A DNA stretch of 64,000 nt from Candidatus Zhuqueibacterota bacterium (GCA_029262005.1 JAJDAG010000134.1:23317-87316); one strand, 5' to 3'; positions 16,617 to 25,881 are shown, numbered from the stretch's first letter. The notes: generated by a model not told the origin, from the sequence alone. A program made the numbers and translations.

Positions 16617-19322
16617 CTAGTTTTCCTCAAGAACAGCCTGTGCAGCAGCCAATCTTGCAATTGGCACACGGAATGGGGAACAACTTACATAATCCATGCC
16701 TGTGCGATGGCAGAATTTTACGGATTCCGGATCGCCGCCGTGCTCACCACAGATACCGATTTTTATGTCGGGACGTGTAGCGCGGCCGCGTTCAACGCCA
16801 TACTTGATTAGCTGACCAACACCTTGTTGGTCAATTGTCTGAAAGGGGTCGTCTGGCAGAATTTTTTTGTCGATGTACTCCATCAGAAAGGTACCGGCGT
16901 CATCGCGAGAGTAACCAAAAGTCATTTGGGTTAAATCGTTGGTACCAAATGAGAAGAATTCTGCGGTTTCGGCAATCTTGTCGGCAATCAAAGCTGCGCG
17001 TGGGATTTCAATCATGGTGCCGATGAGATAATTTACTTTCACGCCTTTTTCTTCCTGAACTTGCTGCGCGACACGTTCAACGATGACTTTCTGATTATTA
17101 AATTCAGCGTCTGTGCCGGTAAGCGGGATCATGATTTCAGGGAAAACTTCAATGCCTTCCCGGGTACATTGCGCTGCCGCCTCAATGATGGCCCGCGACT
17201 GCATTTCAGTGATTTCAGGGTAGGTAACTCCCAGACGGCAACCGCGATGGCCCAGCATCGGGTTGAATTCGCTGAGTGACTCTACTTTGTGTTTAACATC
17301 TTCAACCGTGATGTTGAGTCGCGTGGCCATTTCTTGTTGCGCCTCTGCCTCATGTGGCACAAACTCGTGCAACGGCGGATCCAGCAACCTGATGGTTACC
17401 GGGCGATGTCCCATCTCTTTCAGGATGCCGTAAAAATCTTCACGTTGCATCGGCAACAGTTTTTCCAGGGCCTTTTTGCGCCCGGCCAAATCTTCAGCCA
17501 TGATCATCTCGCGCATGGACCAAATGCGATCACCGAAAAACATGTGCTCGGTACGGCACAGTCCGATGCCTTCGGCGCCGAATTTAATTGCGGCTTTAGA
17601 GTCGGCGGGGGTTTCGGCATTGGTTCTGACTTTCATGCGGCGGGTTTCATCTGCCCAGGAAAGAAGCTGTTTGTAGTATTCATTATGCTCCGGGTCAACA
17701 TCGATGAGTGGCATTTTATCTTGATAAATCAACCCCTTTGTGCCATTCAGGGTAATCCAGTCGCCCTCTTTTAAAGTAGTTTCGCCAAAGGTGGCAGTTT
17801 TGTTGGCGAAGTCGATGCTCAGGTCGCCGCAACCAACGATGCAGCATTTTCCCCAACCGCGTGCTACGAGCGCAGCGTGACTGGTCATTCCGCCTTTTGA
17901 CGTTAAAATGGCTTGAGCCGGTTTCATGCCGTGCACGTCTTCAGGGCTCGTTTCATCGCGCACGAGAATCACCCTCTCCCCTTTGTTACCGCGCTCTTCG
18001 GCGAGATCGGCAGTGAAAACCATTTTTCCCTGGGCGCCACCCGGACCGGCGGGCAACCCTTTGGCAATAGCCTGGTGTGTATGTTCAACTTGCGGATCAA
18101 CCATGGGGTGAAGCAGCTCATCCAATTGCGATGGTCTTACACGCAGTAAAGCTTGTTCTTTACTTATCAGGCCCTCTTTGACCATATCGACGGCCATGCG
18201 CACTGCCGCCATGCCGTTGCGTTTACCCACCCGGGTTTGTAACATCCAGAGTCGGCCACTTTCAATGGTGAACTCCAAATCCTGCATGTCAATGTAATGT
18301 TGCTCCAGCTTGGTGCGGTAGCCGTCCAGCTCTTCGTATGTATCAGGAAGCATTTCTTCGAGGGAAGGTATTTCCCTGTTGCTGTCCTGCTTTGAGCGGA
18401 TATTAATGGCATTCGGTGTACGGATGCCGGCAACCACGTCTTCACCCTGCGCATTCACCAACCATTCGCCGTAAAAATAATTTTCACCTGTGGCCGGGTC
18501 GCGGGTAAAAGCAACGCCGGTAGCTGAGTTTTTACCTGTATTTCCGAACACCATAGCCTGGACATTTACTGCTGTTCCCCACTCTTCGGGAATGCCTTCT
18601 ATTCTTCTGTAGGCAATCGCTCGCTTGCCATTCCATGATTGGAAAACAGCCGAAATACCACCCCAAACTTGCTCGTAAGGATCGTCTGGAAACTCTCTGC
18701 CGAGCACTTCTTTGACCTTCAACTTCATTTGTTCGGTTAACTCGCGTAAATCTTCAACAGTTAAATCCGTGTCGCCCGTGTATCCGTTTTTCTTTTTGAC
18801 GGCTTGCAGTAAGTGTTCCAGTTGTGGGCGGATTCCTTTGCCTTCTTTCGGCTCAACGCCGGCTGCTTTTTCCATAACCACATCGCTGTACATGGTGATG
18901 AGACGGCGGTAGGAGTCGAGCACAAAGCGCTCGTTGTTTGTCTTTGCAATCAAACCGGGAATTGTTTTGGTCGTCAATCCGGCATTGAGAACGGTTTCCA
19001 TCATGCCCGGCATGGAAACGCGCGCACCTGAACGAACAGAAAATAAAAGCGGATTTTCCGGGTCAGCAAATCTTTTTCCGAGAATTTTTTCAACTTGGGA
19101 AATCGCTTCCTGAGTTTGCCCTTTCAGCGTCTCCGGGTAGTTTCTTCCGTTCTGGTAATAATAGGTACAGACTTCGGTGCTGATTGAGAACCCGGGAGGA
19201 ACCGGCAGTCCCAGGTTTGACATTTCTGCCAGATTTGCTCCTTTGCCACCCAGCAGGTTTTTCATATCTGCGCGGCCTTCAGCTTTGCCATCGCCAAACG
19301 AATAAACGTATTTTGTGCTCAT
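16617..19322 (-). CDS. ppdK: Pyruvate, phosphate dikinase
   Basis: 901 residues from ATG 19322, which has GGAG six bases upstream; the ORF-track start is a TTG inside that site. Domain order is canonical: an ATP-grasp domain (LLGGKGANLAEMSNLGLPVPPGF), the swivelling phosphohistidine domain with GGMTSHAALVARGWGKCCIVG, and the TIM-barrel PEP/pyruvate domain (EGIGLCRTEHMFF, FSFGTNDLTQMTFGYSRDD, KIGICGEHGGDP). It interconverts pyruvate, ATP and Pi with PEP, AMP and PPi. Length and motifs match the family throughout. It probably serves gluconeogenic or PPi-based glycolytic flux together with FbaB; that link is inferred. Confidence 0.97.
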   Translation of the reverse strand: MSTKYVYSFGDGKAEGRADMKNLLGGKGANLAEMSNLGLPVPPGFSISTEVCTYYYQNGRNYPETLKGQTQEAISQVEKILGKRFADPENPLLFSVRSGARVSMPGMMETVLNAGLTTKTIPGLIAKTNNERFVLDSYRRLITMYSDVVMEKAAGVEPKEGKGIRPQLEHLLQAVKKKNGYTGDTDLTVEDLRELTEQMKLKVKEVLGREFPDDPYEQVWGGISAVFQSWNGKRAIAYRRIEGIPEEWGTAVNVQAMVFGNTGKNSATGVAFTRDPATGENYFYGEWLVNAQGEDVVAGIRTPNAINIRSKQDSNREIPSLEEMLPDTYEELDGYRTKLEQHYIDMQDLEFTIESGRLWMLQTRVGKRNGMAAVRMAVDMVKEGLISKEQALLRVRPSQLDELLHPMVDPQVEHTHQAIAKGLPAGPGGAQGKMVFTADLAEERGNKGERVILVRDETSPEDVHGMKPAQAILTSKGGMTSHAALVARGWGKCCIVGCGDLSIDFANKTATFGETTLKEGDWITLNGTKGLIYQDKMPLIDVDPEHNEYYKQLLSWADETRRMKVRTNAETPADSKAAIKFGAEGIGLCRTEHMFFGDRIWSMREMIMAEDLAGRKKALEKLLPMQREDFYGILKEMGHRPVTIRLLDPPLHEFVPHEAEAQQEMATRLNITVEDVKHKVESLSEFNPMLGHRGCRLGVTYPEITEMQSRAIIEAAAQCTREGIEVFPEIMIPLTGTDAEFNNQKVIVERVAQQVQEEKGVKVNYLIGTMIEIPRAALIADKIAETAEFFSFGTNDLTQMTFGYSRDDAGTFLMEYIDKKILPDDPFQTIDQQGVGQLIKYGVERGRATRPDIKIGICGEHGGDPESVKFCHRTGMDYVSCSPFRVPIARLAAAQAVLEEN

Positions 19323-19482
19323 TAAATGCTCCAATCTACTCTTTAGAAAAAATGTATTTTAGGTCTATTATTGCTGCTGTTTAAATTTTAAATACAGTCG
19401 TGAGTGTATGAAAAATTTTCTATAAATGAAAGTTAATTTTTGGTGAGATTGGTCTGGTAGAGGTCTGCCTGATGCGTGGGTT

Positions 19483-19701
19483 TTAGAACAGGTCGAACTG
19501 GCCTTTGTTTTCGGAGACTGGTTCGTCTGTCTCTTCGAGATCGGCCTTTTTCTTCGCCACTCGATCGATGCGAGCCATGGCAATTTGCAGAGTTGGGTAC
19601 TCTGCAACAAAGTACTCTTTTCGGTGGACCCGAAAACCGGTTACAGCAGGTCTGATCAGGTAACCTTTGTATTTTTTCTCTCGTATCCTGGTCCCTTTCA
19701 T
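19483..19701 (-). CDS. Small basic hypothetical protein
   Basis: 72 residues, rich in Lys/Arg, with a structured look (MKGTRIREKKYKGYLIRPAVTGFRVHRKEYFVAEYPTL would give several beta strands) and an acidic tail ending in GQFDLF. I do not recognise a family. The clamp-binding-like QFDLF end (Q-x-x-L-F) is reminiscent of beta-sliding-clamp peptides but is a single short match. No clear ribosome site is visible. It was chosen over the overlapping frame 19368-19610 because its composition is more protein-like. Confidence 0.5.
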   Translation of the reverse strand: MKGTRIREKKYKGYLIRPAVTGFRVHRKEYFVAEYPTLQIAMARIDRVAKKKADLEETDEPVSENKGQFDLF

Positions 19702-20067
19702 ACTGCTATTTTACTCAATAACACGCTTTTTTGCAAGTGAAAATTTCAGCCGAAGGACTGCTGCAAGTTCTGCTTGATGAATGTAAATTGTCAATTCCTT
19801 GCATTAGAGTAAACGATTATTATATTTGAATGGCTCTGTGAAAAAAATTGTAAATAATCTAACTTTGAAAAATGTTAAGGCTACCTGAATTGAGCATTTT
19901 AAAATTTAGCGCAGAAATTCCGTGGAGAAATGTTATTCATGCGCGGGAAACTTTGGAACAAAGTTTTAGTTTTGCTTTGTTGCAATGAAAATCGCAACGC
20001 TAAAGTGTTGCTTGCCACGATAATGGCTGAACAGTTATTGATTTTTATTTCTACGGAGAGTTGATTT
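19702..20067. other. Intergenic region upstream of the SUI1-like gene
   Basis: About 365 bases, AT-rich, holding the promoters of the divergent 72-aa gene and yciH. It also contains a copy of a dispersed repeat (annotated separately). No coding frame is supported. Confidence 0.5.
19961..20016 (-). repeat. Dispersed 56-bp repeat, copy 1
   Basis: Read on the minus strand (core TTTAGCGTTGCGATTTTCAT, then ACAAAGCAAAACTAAA) this matches the plus strand at 59125-59180 over about 56 bases with roughly ten mismatches. Both copies are intergenic. It is probably a small mobile or structural repeat of this genome. Confidence 0.7.
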
Positions 20068-20412
20068 TTGGCAAGAGATCGTAATAAGAATAGTGCAATT
20101 GTTTACTCAACGGCTGCTGATTTCCAAACAAAGCCAAAGCAGACAGGGGAGGCTCCGACACTGCCACCGGAGCAGCAAATTCTTAAGGTGTTGTTGGATC
20201 GAAAAAAGCGCAAGGGCAAAATCGTGACGCTAATAACCGGGTTTGTTGGCACTGAAGCCGACTTGAAAGATCTCGGGAAAAGGCTCAAGGCTAAGTGCGG
20301 TGTAGGTGGTTCGGTAAAGGGAGGCGAGATTCTTATTCAGGGTGAAGTTCGTGACCGAATCGTTGGTTTGTTGAGTGCAGAGGGATTTCGTGTGAAGAAA
20401 GCGGGTGGTTGA
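20068..20412 (+). CDS. yciH: SUI1/eIF1-like translation factor (YciH family)
   Basis: 114 residues starting at TTG 20068, with GGAG about 12 bases upstream. After a variable basic N-terminus the SUI1 fold is clear: RKKRKGKIVTLITGFVG, LGKRLKAKCGVGGSVKGGEI and IQGEVRDRIVGLLSAEGF. Bacterial YciH is related to eukaryotic eIF1 and influences start-codon fidelity. The length matches the family. The next gene starts three bases after its stop, so it leads a small operon. Confidence 0.9.
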   Translation: MARDRNKNSAIVYSTAADFQTKPKQTGEAPTLPPEQQILKVLLDRKKRKGKIVTLITGFVGTEADLKDLGKRLKAKCGVGGSVKGGEILIQGEVRDRIVGLLSAEGFRVKKAGG

Positions 20413-20415
20413 ATT

Positions 20416-21423
20416 GTGATACGAAAGAAGCGGATTGTTATCGGCATTCATGGCGTTGGCAATAAACCACCGCAGCCTTTGTTGCAAAAGTGGTGGCGGC
20501 GGGCCATTTGCGAGGGGTTCGATCAAATTGGCGCAAGTTCCGAGCGCTGGACGTTTGACCTGGTTTATTGGGCGCAGTTTCTGTATTCCGATGCTCAGGA
20601 TGTAGGCATCACAGATTCTGAAAACCCATTGTTTGTCGAATTTCCGTACGAGCCCGAGGTAAAAAAACGCAGTTCAAGTGGGAAAAGAAAGTGGCGTAAA
20701 CGCATGCTAAATGTCGCTGAAGTCGTTATGGATTGGGTCTTCCTGACCGAAAACCAATTCTTCAATTTCGACCGTGTCAGCGATTATGTCGTCCGTAAGA
20801 AATTCGCAGATCTGGCAATGTACTATCATCCGGAAAATGTAGAAATTGATAAAGTTGGCATCAAGGTGCGCAAACTTATCCGCAATGAACTTGCCCGGGT
20901 GCTGCGCAAACATCGCAGGAAAGAGATCTTGTTGCTTTCTCACTCAATGGGGACCATCGTTGCCTATGATGTGCTCACCCACCTGGTGCCGAAGATCAAA
21001 ATTCACACGCTCATCACTCTGGGTTCACCGCTTGGTTTGCCAAATATTATGAAGAAAATTTATACTGAGATGAATAAAAATTTCAAGGCTGAAAAGACAC
21101 TTCCCACGCCTGAAAATATTGAACAAGCCTGGTATAATTTTTCTGACTTAAAAGATCCGGTGGCCATGAACCACAGCCTGGCGGATGATTTCAGGCCCAA
21201 TGCAAAAGGTGTCGGACCGAACGATATTGAAGTGCATAATGAATACGAATATCAGGGCGCAAAGAGTCCGCATAAATCGTACGGCTATCTGCGTACAGAA
21301 GAAGTGGCGCAGGTCATCAACGATTTTCTCACGAAGCGGCCGCCATGCCGTCTTAATTTAATAAAACGTTTGTTACGTGGATTGAGTAAGCGGCAACAGA
21401 AAACCGAGCCGGCGCCGGAATGA
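20416..21423 (+). CDS. Alpha/beta-hydrolase fold protein (lipase/esterase-like)
   Basis: 335 residues starting at GTG 20416. An early strand-plus-oxyanion segment RIVIGIHGVGNKPP is followed by the nucleophile elbow LLLSHSMGTIVAYDVL (GxSxG variant SHSMG) and the downstream LITLGSPLGLPNIM. A helical insertion carries basic stretches (KKRSSSGKRKWRKR). The late histidine is probably in SPHKSYGY. There is no signal peptide, so it is probably cytoplasmic. Substrate unknown. It overlaps the next gene by ATGA. Confidence 0.8.
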   Translation: MIRKKRIVIGIHGVGNKPPQPLLQKWWRRAICEGFDQIGASSERWTFDLVYWAQFLYSDAQDVGITDSENPLFVEFPYEPEVKKRSSSGKRKWRKRMLNVAEVVMDWVFLTENQFFNFDRVSDYVVRKKFADLAMYYHPENVEIDKVGIKVRKLIRNELARVLRKHRRKEILLLSHSMGTIVAYDVLTHLVPKIKIHTLITLGSPLGLPNIMKKIYTEMNKNFKAEKTLPTPENIEQAWYNFSDLKDPVAMNHSLADDFRPNAKGVGPNDIEVHNEYEYQGAKSPHKSYGYLRTEEVAQVINDFLTKRPPCRLNLIKRLLRGLSKRQQKTEPAPE

Positions 21424-21800
21424 ACTTGCTGCTTTTGTCAGGAACCTTTTCGATTTGCCGGCTTGCTGCAGATGCGCCTGTTCCTGAATGGGCCGCAACA
21501 GGAGAATTTGTCAGCATCACGCGAACGCCCGATGAGCTTTCAATCGTCTGCGCGCAAAACACAGTTCCTGAAAATGTGCAAACGGAACCTGGCTGGCGAG
21601 CCCTGAAAGTGCAAGGTGTACAGGACTTTGCGCTCACCGGTGTTCTGGCAGATCTGGCCAATCCCCTGGCTGAATCCGGAATTAGTATTTTTGCGATCTC
21701 GACTTTTGACACGGATTATGTTTTGGTGAAGGAGGTTGATCTGCAGCGCGCCTCTCAGTCTTTGGAAAAAGCCGGAGTACAAGTAATCGCCGTAAAATAG
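21420..21800 (+). CDS. ACT-domain protein (CASTOR/DUF2241-like)
   Basis: 126 residues. The pattern FSICRLAADAPVPEWA, FVSITRTPDELSIVC, GWRALKVQGVQDFALTGVLADLANPLAESGISIFAISTFDTDYVLV is that of the paired ACT domains of the CASTOR-like/DUF2241 family. These bind small ligands such as amino acids. Length is typical. It is translationally coupled to the hydrolase gene (ATGA overlap). The specific ligand is unknown. Confidence 0.88.
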   Translation: MNLLLLSGTFSICRLAADAPVPEWAATGEFVSITRTPDELSIVCAQNTVPENVQTEPGWRALKVQGVQDFALTGVLADLANPLAESGISIFAISTFDTDYVLVKEVDLQRASQSLEKAGVQVIAVK

Positions 21801-21854
21801 TGCGGTGCAAAATGAGGAAGATGGAAAAAATGAAAACCAACAGGATGAAAAATT

Positions 21855-22628
21855 ATGATTGAAACGCGTAATTTATCCAAGCAGTTTAAACTGACCCGGC
21901 AACAAAAAAAGGAGTTGGGAAACGAGTTTGCGGGCAGCACGGTTAACGCTGTTTCCGGGGTGAATTTTACCGCCCACCCGGGTCGGGTATTTTCGTTGTT
22001 GGGCGCCAATGGTGCCGGCAAAACCACCACCCTGCGCATGCTTGCCACCATGCTTAAACCAACGGCTGGAACCGCACAGATTTGTGGTTTCGATGTTGTG
22101 ACCCAGGCTGTTGAAGTGCGAAAAAGACTGGGGTTTCTCACTGGTTCAACCGGACTTTACGACAGGCTGACCGCCAGTGAATTGGTTAAGTACTATGCTG
22201 ATTTGCATGGCATGGACAAAGCAACTTTCGAGCACAGGCGCGATGAAATTTTTGACCGGCTCGACATGCACGAATTCGCTAACCGGCGCATCGGCAAACT
22301 TTCCACCGGAATGCGGCAAAAAGTTTCTATCACAAGAACCATCATCCACGATCCGGAGGTGGTGATTTTTGATGAGCCCACTGCCGGGCTGGATGTTGTG
22401 ACGGCGCGCAGCATTATCCAGCTCATCCGAGATTTTCGTAAGCAGGGCAAAACCGTGATTTTTTCTACCCACATTATGGGTGAAGTTAATCTGCTCAGCG
22501 ATGACCTGGCGATTATTCACAAAGGCAAACTTTGCTACCAAGGCACTTACCAGGAGTTTGGCGAACAGATGACCACAAAATCATTAGAAGATGAATTCAT
22601 CAAAATAGTAGAGGAGGCCGGAAAGTGA
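21855..22628 (+). CDS. natA: ABC transporter ATPase, NatA type
   Basis: 257 residues. Walker A is GANGAGKTTTLRML, the signature is IGKLSTGMRQKVSITRTI, Walker B is VVIFDEPTAGLD and the switch histidine lies in VIFSTHIMGEV. The family is the ABC-2 exporter ATPase of the NatA group, named for Na+ export in Bacillus. It overlaps the permease gene by four bases, so the two form one exporter. Substrate (sodium or another cation/drug) is inferred only from the family. Confidence 0.9.
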   Translation: MIETRNLSKQFKLTRQQKKELGNEFAGSTVNAVSGVNFTAHPGRVFSLLGANGAGKTTTLRMLATMLKPTAGTAQICGFDVVTQAVEVRKRLGFLTGSTGLYDRLTASELVKYYADLHGMDKATFEHRRDEIFDRLDMHEFANRRIGKLSTGMRQKVSITRTIIHDPEVVIFDEPTAGLDVVTARSIIQLIRDFRKQGKTVIFSTHIMGEVNLLSDDLAIIHKGKLCYQGTYQEFGEQMTTKSLEDEFIKIVEEAGK

Positions 22629-23818
22629 AAGCCTTTTTCATAATTTTCAAGAAAGAAGCCGTGGACACTTTGCGTGACAGGCGCACGCTCATTACCATGA
22701 TAGTTTTGCCGCTGGTTATTTTCCCGCTTATTATCGGCATTGTCACGCGCGTCAGTGAATCACAAGAAGGCAAGGCAAAGCTAAAGGAACTCAAAGTAGC
22801 AATCGTCTCCGTAGAAAAACTGCCACAGTTTGAAAAAATAATCCTGCAGGAAAAAGACATGGTCCTGGTTGGAAGTGTGGATGAAGACAGTGTGCGGTCT
22901 TATATCAAAGCGGAAACATTGGACGGCGCGTTTGTCTTCTCAAATAGATTCAGCAAGCGCCTGGTGGCGCTAAAACCGGGGCGGTTGAAATTTTATTTTC
23001 GCTCTGCAGAGGGCCAAAACATTAAGAAAGAACGCATGCTAAAGGTCGTGGATAAATTTGAAGAACAACTTTTGAAGGAGCGGTTTGTAAAACTGAATTT
23101 AAGTGAGACCACCGCTGAAACCATCAATTTAACTGAAGTTGATATTGCTACGACCCAGGAACGACTTGGCAAAGCCATCGGTGGATTTCTGCCTTACATT
23201 TTTGTTATTTTCTGCTTCCTTGGCAGCATGTATCCGGCCATTGATCTGGGTGCCGGTGAAAAGGAGAGAGGCACCATTGAGACACTCCTGACCACGCCGG
23301 TGGATCGCTTTGTTATCTTGCTCGGAAAATTCGGTGTTGTTGTGCTGACTGGCATCAGCTCAGCCATTATTGCACTTGTGGGCTTGTATCTTGGCATTCG
23401 TCAGGCGGGTGAAATTCCACCGGATGTGGCGGAAGTTTTGGCTTCTGTTTTACAACCACAAACCATTGTCTTGCTAATTTCGTTGTTGCTGCCTTTAACC
23501 ATGTTCTTTGCCGGCATTTTACTTTCCATGTCAATGTACGCGAAAACGTTTAAAGAGGCACAAAGCCTGATTACGCCTGTGAACCTTCTTATCATTGTGC
23601 CCGTGGCGGTTGGCCTCATTCCGGGGGTTGAACTGAACAGCGTTACAGCCCTAATCCCTATTTTGAATGTTTCGCTTTCAACCAGAGAGATAGTTGCCGG
23701 CACCATGGACTTTGCCCTGCTGACTGAGGTTTACGCATCTCTGGTTCTTATTGCGGGTTTGAGTTTGTTTTCAGCCTCAAGGTTATTTGTGAAGGAGAGT
23801 GTTATTTTCAGGGGATAG
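22625..23818 (+). CDS. natB: ABC-2 type permease, NatB type
   Basis: 397 residues starting at GTG 22625. One N-terminal membrane helix (TLITMIVLPLVIFPLIIGIV) is followed by an external domain of about 130 residues and then about five C-terminal membrane helices (for example FVILLGKFGVVVLTGISSAIIALVGLYLG; TIVLLISLLLPLTMFFAGILLSM). GAGEKERGTIETLLTTPVDR is the conserved ABC-2 loop contacting the ATPase. It forms the membrane part of the exporter with NatA. It is the last gene of the yciH-natB plus-strand run. Confidence 0.9.
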   Translation: MKAFFIIFKKEAVDTLRDRRTLITMIVLPLVIFPLIIGIVTRVSESQEGKAKLKELKVAIVSVEKLPQFEKIILQEKDMVLVGSVDEDSVRSYIKAETLDGAFVFSNRFSKRLVALKPGRLKFYFRSAEGQNIKKERMLKVVDKFEEQLLKERFVKLNLSETTAETINLTEVDIATTQERLGKAIGGFLPYIFVIFCFLGSMYPAIDLGAGEKERGTIETLLTTPVDRFVILLGKFGVVVLTGISSAIIALVGLYLGIRQAGEIPPDVAEVLASVLQPQTIVLLISLLLPLTMFFAGILLSMSMYAKTFKEAQSLITPVNLLIIVPVAVGLIPGVELNSVTALIPILNVSLSTREIVAGTMDFALLTEVYASLVLIAGLSLFSASRLFVKESVIFRG

Positions 23819-23940
23819 AGCCAATACCTGGTGTTGTGTCTGTTAGCCTGGGTAATTCATGAGAGCTGAAATACGCTGCCAGTTCGGCATGTCGGAACTA
23901 ACATCCCTCTGCTTTTCGCTCCGGACGAGCGAAAACCTGT

Positions 23941-23956
23941 CTCCCTGCATAGGGAG
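23941..23956 (+). terminator. Possible terminator hairpin after natB
   Basis: A perfect 6-bp palindromic stem CTCCCT-GCAT-AGGGAG followed by TTTAGTCTG. A second perfect stem (TTTTCGCTC / GAGCGAAAA) lies just before it at about 23913-23935. The distance from natB (about 120 bases) and the weak T-tract make this moderate evidence. Confidence 0.4.
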
Positions 23957-24084
23957 TTTAGTCTGATTTGTCAAGCGTTCAACGAACAAATCAGGGGGAT
24001 GTCTAGCACACCCAACTTTGCAAAATTTCGCTTTAGCAGTTTGGGTCTGAAACTTGAATCCGGTGTGAACATTAAAAAGGACTT

Positions 24085-24227
24085 GTCATTTCGAACCACG
24101 ACGTCTTTTTGTCGTGTGTGAGAAATCTGTGCGGAAAGATGAGAATCGAGGTCAAACATTTGTTTTTGCGGTAATAAAATTGCTCACTGCAGATTTCTCC
24201 GCCGAAAGAACCGGCGTTCGAAATGAC
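24085..24227. repeat. Inverted-repeat intergenic element (GTCATTTCGA ... GAAATGAC)
   Basis: The left arm GTCATTTCGAAC ... GAGAAATCTG (24085-24130) is mirrored by CAGATTTCTC ... GTTCGAAATGAC (24190-24227), with about 60 bases between. Elements beginning GTCATTTCGA and containing GAGAAATCT recur between genes in many bacterial genomes. The small ORFs across it (for example 24114-24329) are shadows of the element. Confidence 0.75.
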
Positions 24228-24642
24228 GCCTTCTTTTGGTTTTGGGGACGATCCCGACAGAATTCTGAGGGTTTGTACAGTCACGCGTTATTCCGAACTG
24301 ACGTTGATTTAGGTAGCTGCGAAATTTGAGCTGTTATATGAATAGTGAAATTTTTGTTTCATCTCAAAAAAATGAGTGCGGCGCGCTCCTGCTGCGCGTG
24401 TTTGTTTGGCCTTGCTGGATGAGTCCGCCCTGTTTAATTCCCCGCCTGTTTGTCACAAGACGCGCAATTCCTATCCGGTCACAGTCACAGATGCCGGAAT
24501 GAGTTGATGGGAGACGGACTTGGAGATTCTGCTGTCAACATAAGGCTGACCGGGGGGTGTTGTCAATGGAAAATTGTGACAAGGATTGAAAATGTTGGCG
24601 GATAGAGGATAGGTGATTGTAGACAGGGGTCTTGCCATCCGG
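24228..24642. other. Non-coding stretch, nothing recognised
   Basis: About 415 bases between the inverted-repeat element and the 21-bp array. Short minus-strand frames here are low-complexity and unsupported. I see no RNA gene. Confidence 0.4.
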
Positions 24643-24810
24643 TTTACGCCTCTTGTGGCTGGTTTTGCTCTTCTCATCGCCAGGTCTACCCGACCCGCAG
24701 CTGGGTTTGCTTGAGCCGATGCGAGAGTCACGCCTGCCGAAACAAGGTTTACGCCTCTTGAAACAGAGTTTACTGCTGCTGAAGCAAGGGTTGCTTTTCC
24801 CGAACTGCCT
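24643..24810. repeat. Degenerate tandem array, eight 21-bp units
   Basis: Eight consecutive 21-base units align without gaps, the best being GTCACGCCTGCCGAAACAAG(G), TTTACGCCTCTTGAAACAGA(G) and TTTACTGCTGCTGAAGCAAG(G). The consensus is roughly TTTACGCCTCCTGAAACAAGG. On the plus strand one frame would give seven-residue repeats, but the reading frame lacks a ribosome site and the units diverge at all codon positions. I therefore treat it as non-coding periodic DNA. Confidence 0.75.
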
Positions 24811-24975
24811 CATACCAAATCGATTATCACTTAATTAAGTCAGAAACCGGTGTTATATGAGCCGGTCCCGCTCGGACAAAATAAAAACAGCCGGCCTTCA
24901 TTGCGAAGACCGGCTGTTTGCTGGTTTGTTTTGTGATATTAAATCGATACGAGTGTTGCGCATCCGCCAGAATTG
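24741..24975. repeat. Long direct repeat, copy 1 (second copy 48530-48780)
   Basis: About 235 bases covering the last units of the 21-bp array, the segment CCTCATACCAAATCGATTAT, the ACCGG/CCGGT hairpin and the terminator stem recur almost unchanged at 48530-48780. A third, shorter relative (TTTTTGCTGGTTTGTTTTGTG, then TAAATCGATA) is at about 56157-56222. Confidence 0.85.
24885..24919 (-). terminator. Strong hairpin terminator downstream of the coiled-coil gene
   Basis: Stem AAACAGCCGGCCTTC / GAAGACCGGCTGTTT with one internal mismatch and a 5-base loop. On the minus strand it is followed by TTTATTTTG. It lies about 90 bases after the stop of the 236-aa gene and is part of the long direct repeat. 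Confidence 0.8.
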
Positions 24976-25009
24976 ACAACCAATCCTGTTCGAGCGTTAA
25001 AACCTGACA

Positions 25010-25720
25010 CTAAGGCTGGCTCGGGGCCGGCTCAGGGTTGACGACGGGTTCCGTCTCATCGACCACGGTTACGGTGCGGCTGCCATGATTGAACTTGCGG
25101 CGCAGGCCGTATTCCATCATCACCGGATCATTGTAACCCTGTTCCAGGCGAGTCACCAGATAGGCATAAACGCGCTTGCGCAACTCCCGGTATTCCGGGA
25201 TCACTTTCGACAGTTCGATGCGGGTGTTTTCGAGGTCCGCCTTGACATCCGTAATGGTATCAATTTTCTGGCGCAGGGCTTGCGCCTGGGTGGTGACCTC
25301 TGCCAGCACCTCGGCTTCGGGTTTCATGGATTCGTCGGTTTGCTCCGCCGCCACCCGCACGATGTGTTGCAAATGAGCCAGCACCTCGAGACGGCGTGTT
25401 GGCGGATCGTCGGCAACCTGGTAGAGCGCTTTCACTGTGTCCGGCTGCTCTGGCTTGAGACTGGCAAGGGAGTGGCCGACAGCGATACTTGCGCTGCGCC
25501 CGCGCTCCTGGGTCTCCGCCGTTTGCTGCCGCGCCCGCCGCTCATCTGACTTCAGCGTATAAAAAGTGTTGACCAGCCCCGGAAACGCCTTGTTGGCTGC
25601 TTCCACCTCCTTGGCCAGGTCTGCTCGCAGAGGGGTGCCGCTGTTTTGATGGCCTTCCCACATATTTTGCAACAGTTCCAGCCAGTACCCGAAGAGGTGC
25701 TTACCTAATTTTACTGCCAT
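25010..25720 (-). CDS. Helical/coiled-coil hypothetical protein
   Basis: 236 residues from ATG 25720, which has AAAGGAG seven bases upstream; the track start at 25789 has no such site. No signal peptide or membrane helix is visible. The chain is mostly predicted helix, with long charged heptad-like stretches (SDERRARQQTAETQERG; VLAEVTTQAQALRQKIDTITDVKADLENT) and a Pro-rich tail (NPEPAPSQP). I do not recognise a family. It stands alone between two 21-bp repeat arrays. Confidence 0.7.
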   Translation of the reverse strand: MAVKLGKHLFGYWLELLQNMWEGHQNSGTPLRADLAKEVEAANKAFPGLVNTFYTLKSDERRARQQTAETQERGRSASIAVGHSLASLKPEQPDTVKALYQVADDPPTRRLEVLAHLQHIVRVAAEQTDESMKPEAEVLAEVTTQAQALRQKIDTITDVKADLENTRIELSKVIPEYRELRKRVYAYLVTRLEQGYNDPVMMEYGLRRKFNHGSRTVTVVDETEPVVNPEPAPSQP

Positions 25721-25881
25721 GATTATACTCCTTTCCCTGATGTTTTTCGGATCGTCTTTGCCGGGAATATCGGCAGCAGAATGAGCCAACTTGAGCCGCA
25801 GCAGACAATGCCTTCATTCGTATCCATCGTGGGAGTGACAGAAGAGAGACTTTACGGATGGAGGAAAAACCTCCGGACGCG

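Noticed and set aside
24114-24329. 71-codon plus-strand ORF after natB
   Set aside because: It spans the GTCATTTCGA inverted-repeat element and has no ribosome site or protein-like composition.
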